Below, piece by piece: positions 30,317-36,200 of a stretch of DNA of 36,200 nucleotides. A program made the translations under genes and the position numbers. Position 1 is the stretch's first letter. Each line of letters opens with the position of its first letter. Origin of the DNA: CAYFJO01 sp964343305 (GTDB lineage Bacteria > Planctomycetota > Planctomycetia > Pirellulales > Pirellulaceae); assembly GCA_964343305.1 (NCBI GenBank), contig CAYFJO010000060.1, positions 1-36,200 of the forward strand, written 5' to 3'. The notes beneath the pieces are model-generated. The model was given only the letters and a program-made list of their open reading frames with translations, ran no database searches and was not told the origin of the DNA.

Positions 30317-32161
30317 ATGGGCTATCGCACGCTAAGACAATGTGTCAACGATTTGGAACAAGCCGGGCATCTGGTTCGCGTGAAAGATGAAGTTGAAGCG
30401 AGTCTCGAAATAGCGGAAATCCATCGGCGTGTGCAAGCGTCCGGCGGGCCGGCGGTGCTGTTCGAGCATGTCAAGGGCTGCCAGTTTCCCATGGTTTCGA
30501 ATTTGTTCGGGACGATCGATCGAGCACGGTTCATGTTTCGCGACACGCTGGACGCGGTTCGGCGGTTGATCGAATTGAAAATCGAACCGCTCGAATTTGC
30601 TCGTCGACCAATGCGCTATTTGTGGACGCCGTTTGCCGCGCTGCGGATGCGGCCCAAACGACGTCGACGCGGCGCAGTGCAAACGAACGAAATTTCGATC
30701 GATCAACTCCCACAACTCAAATCTTGGCCGGACGACGGCGGTGCATTCATCACGCTGCCACAGGTTTACACGGAAGACGTCGAGAGCCCCGGCCTGCATC
30801 ATTCGAACCTGGGCATGTACCGTATTCAACTTTCGGGCGGACAATACGAACCGAATCAAGAGATCGGCCTGCACTATCAGATTCATCGCGGCATCGGTGT
30901 GCATCACGCCACGGCGATTCGACAAGGCGAACCGTTTCACGTCAACATCTTCGTGGGCGGAACGCCGGCCATGACCTTGGCCGCAGTCATGCCGTTGCCC
31001 GAAGGCATGTCGGAATTGGGATTCGCCGGTGCACTGGCCGGGCGACGCATTCCGATGGTGTTTGGCCAATCGCCGCTGCCGTTCTATGCCGACGCGGACT
31101 TTTGCATCACGGGCACGGTCGACTCCGACAAGAAACTACCCGAAGGTCCGTTCGGAGATCACTTGGGATATTACAGTTTGGCTCACGACTTTCCTGTGCT
31201 GCGCGTCGACAAGGTCTATCATCGCAACAACGCCATCTGGCCGTTCACGGTCGTTGGCCGTCCGCCGCAAGAAGACACCGTTTTTGGCCAGTTGATCCAC
31301 GAGATCTCCGGCCCCGTGATTCCGTCGATCATTCCAGGCGTTCACGAAGTTCACGCCGTCGACGCAGCGGGAGTTCATCCTGTGATGCTGGCAATCGGCA
31401 GCGAACGCTACGTTCCATACGAATCCAAACGACAGCCGATGGAGTTGCTCACACAGGCCAATGCGATTCTCGGCCAAGGACAAATGTCGCTGGCCAAGTA
31501 TTTGTTCATTGCCAACGACGACGATGATCCGGACCTCGACATTCAAGACATCGCCTGTTTCCTGCAACACATGCTCGCCCGCGCGGATTGGCGGCGCGAT
31601 CTGCATTTTCAAACGTGCACGACGATCGACACGCTCGACTATTCAGGCGGCGGATTGAATTCCGGGTCGAAGGTCGTCATCGCCGCGGTCGGCCAGCCCG
31701 TGTATGAACTGCCCAAAATGTTCATCGGCGACATGACGTTGCCCGACGGTTTCGAAGATCCACAAGTTTGCCTGCCCGGCGTGTTGGCCGTCAAAGGACC
31801 CAAGTTTCAGTCGTACGTCGACGGCGGCAGCAGTTACGCGATGGAACGATTCTGTGCGGCATTTCGAGATATTGACCCGATCAATCAATTTCGCCTGATC
31901 GTAATCGTGGACGATAGCCAGTTCACCGCCGAGTCGCTGAACAATTTCCTGTGGGTCACATTCACACGCAGCAACCCAGCGGCCGACATTCACGGAATCG
32001 GCCACTTCACGGACCAAAAGCATTGGGGCTGCACCGGCTCACTCGTCATCGACGCCCGCATCAAACCACACCACGCGCCGCCGCTGGTCGAAGATCCGCA
32101 AGTCACCAAGAAAGTCGACGCCATGGCGACTCGTGGCGGGCCGCTCGCAGAATTTCTATAA
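30317..32161 (+). CDS. UbiD-family prenylated-FMN decarboxylase
   Basis: A 614-residue protein of the UbiD fold, longer than E. coli UbiD (about 497). The catalytic signature EGPFGDHLGYY has Glu276 and Asp281; the upstream block NLGMYRIQLSG...GLHYQIHRGIGVHH carries the Arg/His residues that bind prFMN and metal, and GTPAMTLAAVMPLPEGMSE is the third conserved block. The N-terminus (YRTLRQCVNDLEQAGHLVRV) is the usual UbiD N-terminal domain. UbiD enzymes decarboxylate aromatic or alpha,beta-unsaturated acids, e.g. in ubiquinone or futalosine-type menaquinone synthesis, and need a UbiX flavin prenyltransferase, not seen here. The exact substrate is unknown. No strong ribosome binding site precedes the ATG at 30317. 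It ends 61 bases before the CHAT-TIR gene. Confidence 0.93.
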   Translation: MGYRTLRQCVNDLEQAGHLVRVKDEVEASLEIAEIHRRVQASGGPAVLFEHVKGCQFPMVSNLFGTIDRARFMFRDTLDAVRRLIELKIEPLEFARRPMRYLWTPFAALRMRPKRRRRGAVQTNEISIDQLPQLKSWPDDGGAFITLPQVYTEDVESPGLHHSNLGMYRIQLSGGQYEPNQEIGLHYQIHRGIGVHHATAIRQGEPFHVNIFVGGTPAMTLAAVMPLPEGMSELGFAGALAGRRIPMVFGQSPLPFYADADFCITGTVDSDKKLPEGPFGDHLGYYSLAHDFPVLRVDKVYHRNNAIWPFTVVGRPPQEDTVFGQLIHEISGPVIPSIIPGVHEVHAVDAAGVHPVMLAIGSERYVPYESKRQPMELLTQANAILGQGQMSLAKYLFIANDDDDPDLDIQDIACFLQHMLARADWRRDLHFQTCTTIDTLDYSGGGLNSGSKVVIAAVGQPVYELPKMFIGDMTLPDGFEDPQVCLPGVLAVKGPKFQSYVDGGSSYAMERFCAAFRDIDPINQFRLIVIVDDSQFTAESLNNFLWVTFTRSNPAADIHGIGHFTDQKHWGCTGSLVIDARIKPHHAPPLVEDPQVTKKVDAMATRGGPLAEFL

Positions 32162-32222
32162 GAACGCAACGCCACGTCAAATTGCTTGCTTGCCGCCCGC
32201 ATCGTCCCTATAAATGTAAGTA

Positions 32223-34295
32223 ATGGGGAATTCTTACCGCGAGCGAGCCATGCAGGAAATCCGTATACTTTTTGATGACGACGAAGATGGCAGCTTTTGC
32301 GTGCGATTGACCGACGCAGTTGGAATGCCGCTGGGAGTTTCGTGTCCGTTTACATTGACGTTTGACGACGATGATTACGACGATCTCCGCTGGTATCTCG
32401 AAGAGTTCATGGATCTGCCCGATGGCGGAGCCGTGACTCGTGCTGAAACGGTCGAGCGGCAACTCGACCAGTGGAGCCGGCAGTTGTACGAGGCGATCTT
32501 CGGGGCGGAAGAAAACCGCCAAGTGCTTGATGACTTGCTCAACGAGCCCGAGCCGCGTGAGCTGACCATTGCAACGGACAAGTCCGAGTTGCTGCGGTTG
32601 CCTTGGGAGTTGATGGCCGATGATGCGGGCAGTCTCGCCCAGCGGGTTTCTGTGCGGCGTCAGTTAGCCGAATCGACGAAAATCGAATCGCGCGAAGTCA
32701 AACTACCGCTGCGAATGCTGTACATCATCAGCCGTCCGCACGACGCAGGTTTTATCGATCCGCGACTGACCACGCGAGCACTGCTGGCCGCGCTCGATCC
32801 GCTGGGCTCGAATGTCCAACTCGATTTCTGCCGCCCGCCCACACTACAGCGGATGGAAGAAATGCTCCGCGACGGCCAGGCGTCCGACAAGCCTTACGAT
32901 GTCGTCCATTTCGACGGCCACGGCACGTTCTTGCAGGAAGCACAAATCGGCGCGCTCTGTTTCGAGAAAACGGACGACGGATCGGGCGACAGCCAAACCG
33001 ACTTCGTTCCGGCCAACCGACTGGGCGATCTGCTGGCCAAGTACAAAATTCCGCTCGTCGTGCTGGAAGCGTGCCGCAGCGCGACAGTCGGCAAGACGAT
33101 GGTCTTTCGATCCGTCGCGCCGCGTTTGATCCAGGCCGGCGTTGGAAGTGTCCTGTCGATGAGCCATGCAGTTCACGTCGAAGCGGCCCGCATTCTGCTC
33201 GACCGTTTTTATCGCGAACTGGTCCGCGGCACGACAATCGGCCACGCCGTGGCGCAAGGCCGCAGCGCGCTGGTCTCGTCGCCGTCGCGGTGGATCGAAT
33301 ACGGCCCGCGCGGCCGCACGATCGCGCTGCACGATTGGTTCCTGCCACATCTTTACCAGCGCGGCGGCGACGAGTCGCTGTTTCCAGCCGACCACAAGCA
33401 ACCTGTCCGCGAGTTCGACCTGTTCCTCAGTCACAATCACAACGATTCGGTCCGCGTCGAGGCGCTGGCACGGTTGTTGACGGAAAAGCACGGGCTGCGC
33501 GTGTGGCTGGACAAATGGGAATGCGGGCCGGGCAAACTCGAGCCGCAGTGCGAAGCCGGCATCCGCGACAGTCGTTTCACCGTGGTCGTCGGCTCACAGA
33601 CGGCACTCAACTCGAAATGGGTCGCGTGGGAGATCGAGAAACACAACCAGCTCAACGCCGAAGGCGACCGGTTGATTCCGGTCAAGTTCGAGACGCTCGA
33701 TCTGCCCACAGAATTGGACGACTTGTTGTGGGTCGACTTCACCGACTCGGCGGCCGACGCGGAAAACGCCGAGTCGTTAGCCCGCCTGATTCGTTCCGCC
33801 GATTCCCAGGACGCTCGGCGACGACGCGGGTTTCGCCCACCGGCCGAGTCGGGTCAGACCGGTGCATTCCCACGGTCGCCGCGGTTTGGCTTCCATGGTC
33901 GTGCGCGGGAATTGCATGAGTTGGAACGTGCGCTGCGACGGCATCGCGGCATTGTGCTGCACGCGATGGGCGGCATGGGCAAGACGACGCTGGCCACCGA
34001 AGCGGCCCATTGGTGGACCCGCAGCGGCTTGTTTCGCGACGGAGCGTGCTTTGTCAGCTTCGAGCAATTCACCAGCGCGGACCGCGTGGTCCAGGTGTTG
34101 GGCGAATTCTGCGAAGGCCCCAAGTTCCACCAACGTCCCGCCACCGAACAACGCCGCCGCGCGATCGAATTCTGCCAACAACAAGACGTGCTGATGGTGT
34201 GGGACAACTACGAAAGTGTCCTGCCGCAATTTGGTCGAGAGTCGAGGGACGAGTGTCTAGAGCAGGCAGCTCCGTCTCTAGACCCTCGACTCTAG
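32223..34295 (+). CDS. CHAT-TIR-STAND protein, N-terminal part (interrupted by a stop)
   Basis: A 690-codon frame ending at TAG 34293-34295. The start may be the ATG at 32250 (MQEIRILFDDDEDG), as the first nine residues from 32223 look non-native; neither has a strong Shine-Dalgarno sequence. Residues about 100-390 are a CHAT (caspase-like) peptidase domain with the dyad His233 (VVHFDGHGTF) and Cys284 (VVLEACRSA). Residues about 397-520 are a TIR domain: EFDLFLSHNHNDSVRVEAL, VWLDKWECGPG with putative NADase Glu433, SRFTVVVGSQTALNSKWVAWE. From about 565 follows a STAND/NB-ARC-like ATPase: FHGRARELHELE, Walker A GGMGKT (583-588), Walker B LMVWDN (Asp661). The reading frame is then broken by a palindromic element (34238-34301); the ATPase continues in another frame at 34313. 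As a whole it resembles a prokaryotic NLR-like immune sensor with two effectors. Confidence 0.85.
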   Translation: MGNSYRERAMQEIRILFDDDEDGSFCVRLTDAVGMPLGVSCPFTLTFDDDDYDDLRWYLEEFMDLPDGGAVTRAETVERQLDQWSRQLYEAIFGAEENRQVLDDLLNEPEPRELTIATDKSELLRLPWELMADDAGSLAQRVSVRRQLAESTKIESREVKLPLRMLYIISRPHDAGFIDPRLTTRALLAALDPLGSNVQLDFCRPPTLQRMEEMLRDGQASDKPYDVVHFDGHGTFLQEAQIGALCFEKTDDGSGDSQTDFVPANRLGDLLAKYKIPLVVLEACRSATVGKTMVFRSVAPRLIQAGVGSVLSMSHAVHVEAARILLDRFYRELVRGTTIGHAVAQGRSALVSSPSRWIEYGPRGRTIALHDWFLPHLYQRGGDESLFPADHKQPVREFDLFLSHNHNDSVRVEALARLLTEKHGLRVWLDKWECGPGKLEPQCEAGIRDSRFTVVVGSQTALNSKWVAWEIEKHNQLNAEGDRLIPVKFETLDLPTELDDLLWVDFTDSAADAENAESLARLIRSADSQDARRRRGFRPPAESGQTGAFPRSPRFGFHGRARELHELERALRRHRGIVLHAMGGMGKTTLATEAAHWWTRSGLFRDGACFVSFEQFTSADRVVQVLGEFCEGPKFHQRPATEQRRRAIEFCQQQDVLMVWDNYESVLPQFGRESRDECLEQAAPSLDPRL

Positions 34296-34301
34296 ACACT
34301 C
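34238..34301. repeat. Palindromic element inserted in the STAND ATPase gene
   Basis: AGAGTCGAGGG (34238-34248) pairs with CCCTCGACTCT (34283-34293), and GAGTGTCTAGAG (34251-34262) pairs perfectly with CTCTAGACACTC (34290-34301) and partly with CTCTAGAC (34276-34283). The segments are thus shuffled copies that can form alternative stems. It lies immediately after Walker B and SVLPQF, brings the TAG stop, and separates two frames. Its CTAGA-rich sequence differs from that of the surrounding GC-rich gene. Confidence 0.8.
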
Positions 34302-34312
34302 AGCACTCCGTC

Positions 34313-36200
34313 TACACCGACGAAGTGCGTCGCGAATTGGCCGAATTGTTTCGCGACCTCACGTCCGGCGAGGGGCGTGGTTGTGTGCTGGTCACTTGCC
34401 GGCCCGGCGAGACGGGCTTGCCCGATCCGCTGCGGTTCGAGCTTGAGGGACTGGCCCGCGCGGATAGTCTGTGGTTGCTGCACCGCATTTTGGAACGGGA
34501 CGGGCTGACGCTGGACGACCAGCGGCTGGCCCGCGACAAGCTCGATCCGCTGCTGGTCGATCTGGCCGATCATCCGCTGTCGCTGGAGCTGGTCGGACCG
34601 CATCTGAAGACGCTGACGCCCGACGCCATCCGCGCCGACTTTGGCCAACTGCTGACGACGTTCACGCAGCAAGCGGACGAAACGCGCAACACCGGGCTGC
34701 TGGCGTCGCTGGAATTCTCGCGCCGCCACCTCAGCGGTCCCGCACTCGAAGCGCTCCGTTGGCTTGGCCTGTTCAGCGGCGGCGTGTTTGAAGACAACTT
34801 GCTCGACGTGAGCCAACTCGATCCGGCGGCGTGGGACGCGGTCCGCGACGAACTACAGGCGATCGCCCTAATCCGGATCGAGGACGACTTGCAGATCGGC
34901 GGTCGCCCGTTTCTGCGGTTTCACCCCACGCTGGCCATTGCGTCGGCCGACCGCACGCTGGCCGAAGATGCGGCCACGCGCGAGCGGTTCATTGTCGTCT
35001 ATCTGGTCGTCATGCAAACGCTGGACAAGGCGCTGGGCGGTTCGCAATCGCGGGCCGCTTTGGAGATTCTCAGTCGCGAGGAAGCCAACTACCGCACGGC
35101 CGTCGCCTGGGCCGTCGAGTTTGTCCGTGAGCCGACGGCGCTAGCCGCGGGCATTGACAAGACGGTGCCCGAGGCTAGCGCCTTCGGCTCACAGGCCGCC
35201 GCCGTGCTGGGCCACACGTTCGGCGAGTATCTGCGAAGGTCCGGCCGTCTCCGCGAGCGCGACGCCTGGGTCGAGTGGCTGCGGGAGGCGGTGACGCAGG
35301 CGGGCTTCACCGAGGAAGCGGCCGTCTACGAGCGGCAACACGCCTGGACGCGGTTCACCGGTGGCGATCCGCAAGGCGCGGTGGACCAGCTCCAGGCCCT
35401 CATCCGTCGGCTCCGCCAGACCACCGAATTCGACCCGGCGTTTGAGTTGGCAAATGCGGAAGGTGACTTGGGCCGAGTGCTGCTCGCTGCGGGAAAATCC
35501 GCCCAGGCGATTCCGATCCTGCGCGAGGCGATTGGCCACTGGGAGTCGCTGGTGGAACAGGCCAGCGGCCAAACGTGGGAAGCACTCGTTGGTAGCCACG
35601 CTCGCCAGAGCGTGGGCGACGCCAGCGATTCCCCACGCTCTGGCGAGCGTGGCTACGCGGAACTCGGCAACCTCTCGGCCACGATGGGCGACCTGGCCAA
35701 TGCGCTGAGTGCCACCGGCCAGCACGACGAAGCGCTCGCCGTGGCCGAACAGGCCCTCGCGATTCAACAAGCGCGCGGCAATCAGCGCAACGTCGCCGCC
35801 GGCCACGGCCTCTGCGCCGGAATCCTGATGGACGCCGGCCGGTACGACGAGGCCGATGCCCGCTACGACCTGGCGCTGGCCGCCGCCCGCCGCGCCGGAG
35901 ACAAGGAACTGGAAGGATCGCTGCTTCAGCATCAGGGCGACCTCGCCCGTCAGCGCAACCAACTCACCCGCGCCACGGGCCTGTACCAGCAGGCGCTCCA
36001 GCGCTTTCAGGAAGCGAACGACCTCGCGTCGATGATGCGAACCTACAACCTGCTCGGCGTGGCCCCCCAGAAGGCGGGCCGGCTGGCCGAGGCTCGGGCT
36101 TGGTACGAGAAGTCCCGCGAACTGGCCCGGCAATTGCAGGATCAGCCCTGCCTGGGGACCGCCGCGCAGAACATCGGCATCGTCTGTCAACAGGAAGGCG
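34313..36200 (+). CDS. CHAT-TIR-STAND protein, ATPase C-terminal half and TPR array (continuation in another frame, 3' truncated)
   Basis: The frame is open from upstream of the palindromic element to the window end, over 629 codons, with no stop. It starts in the middle of the ATPase: YTDEVRRELAELFRDLTSG, CVLVTCRPGETGLPDP (sensor-1-like TCR), FELEGLARADSLWLLHRIL, LADHPLSLELVGPHLK (the STAND/NB-ARC GLPL-like P-L element), then the winged-helix-like LEFSRRHLSGPALEALRWLG. From about 35100 there are TPR units with A-x-x-L-x-x-x-G-x-x-x-x-A spacing (LAAGKSAQAIPILREAIGHWESL; HDEALAVAEQALAIQQ; YDEADARYDLALAAARRAG; LTRATGLYQQALQRFQEA; LAEARAWYEKSRELARQL). No good start codon is seen: GTG 34325 lacks a ribosome binding site and the first ATG is 35012. 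So this is best read as the rest of the gene at 32223, displaced by one base of frame (-1). The C-terminus lies outside the window. Confidence 0.8.
35592..35656. repeat. Composite palindromic repeat inside the TPR coding region
   Basis: The arms are perfect 25-base inverted repeats (35592-35616 and 35632-35656) with a 15-base spacer. Each begins or ends with GTAGCC or GGCTAC and holds its own palindrome (CCACGCTC-GCCA-GAGCGTGG). It is read through in frame and encodes about 22 residues (GSHARQSVGDASDSPRSGER and neighbours) between two TPR helices. Confidence 0.9.

Overview
The window looks like a chromosomal segment of a planctomycete (Planctomycetota, perhaps Pirellulales). This is inferred from the gene set: a giant secreted protein of over 2,000 residues, HEAT- and Asp-box-containing exported proteins, large heparinase II/III-type lyases, Gfo/Idh/MocA oxidoreductase and sugar isomerase genes, a class II B12-dependent ribonucleotide reductase, and many dispersed composite palindromes between genes. 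No rRNA, tRNA, CRISPR array, integrase or intact transposase was seen.

Layout. Positions 1-3603 hold the end of a secreted beta-helix-like protein and, convergent to it, a heparinase II/III-family lyase. After a gene-poor stretch (3604-4165), 4166-11889 is all minus strand: a 2124-residue giant secreted protein, then a HEAT-repeat protein paired with a DUF2007-like small protein. From 12076 to 21621 the direction is mostly plus: a Gfo/Idh/MocA oxidoreductase, MtfA peptidase, a minimal kinase-like protein facing a tiny beta-rich protein, a membrane HEHVH protein, a zinc-ribbon protein overlapping a sugar isomerase/epimerase, deoxyribose-phosphate aldolase, and a second large heparinase-like protein. 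From 21632 to 30139 it is minus again: a TfoX-N-like protein with a four-TM membrane protein, a HEAT/TPR/Asp-box secreted protein, NrdJ ribonucleotide reductase and leucyl aminopeptidase PepA. From 30317 to the end it is plus: a UbiD-family decarboxylase and a large CHAT-TIR-STAND-TPR gene that runs off the window.

The most unusual item is this last gene (32223-36200). A caspase-like CHAT protease (His233/Cys284), a TIR NADase-like domain (Glu433), a STAND/NB-ARC-like ATPase (Walker A at 583-588, Walker B around Asp661) and a TPR array would make a single sensor with two effectors, as expected of an NLR-like immune or conflict protein. A palindromic element just after Walker B brings a stop codon and a frame change, so the gene is split as read. 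A second palindromic element sits in frame in the TPR part.

Two themes recur. First, composite inverted repeats (each arm itself a palindrome, with a different sequence at each locus) occur between genes and inside coding sequences. Second, nrdJ has a clear regulatory region with two NrdR-like boxes exactly 31 bp apart, and a rho-independent terminator at its other end.
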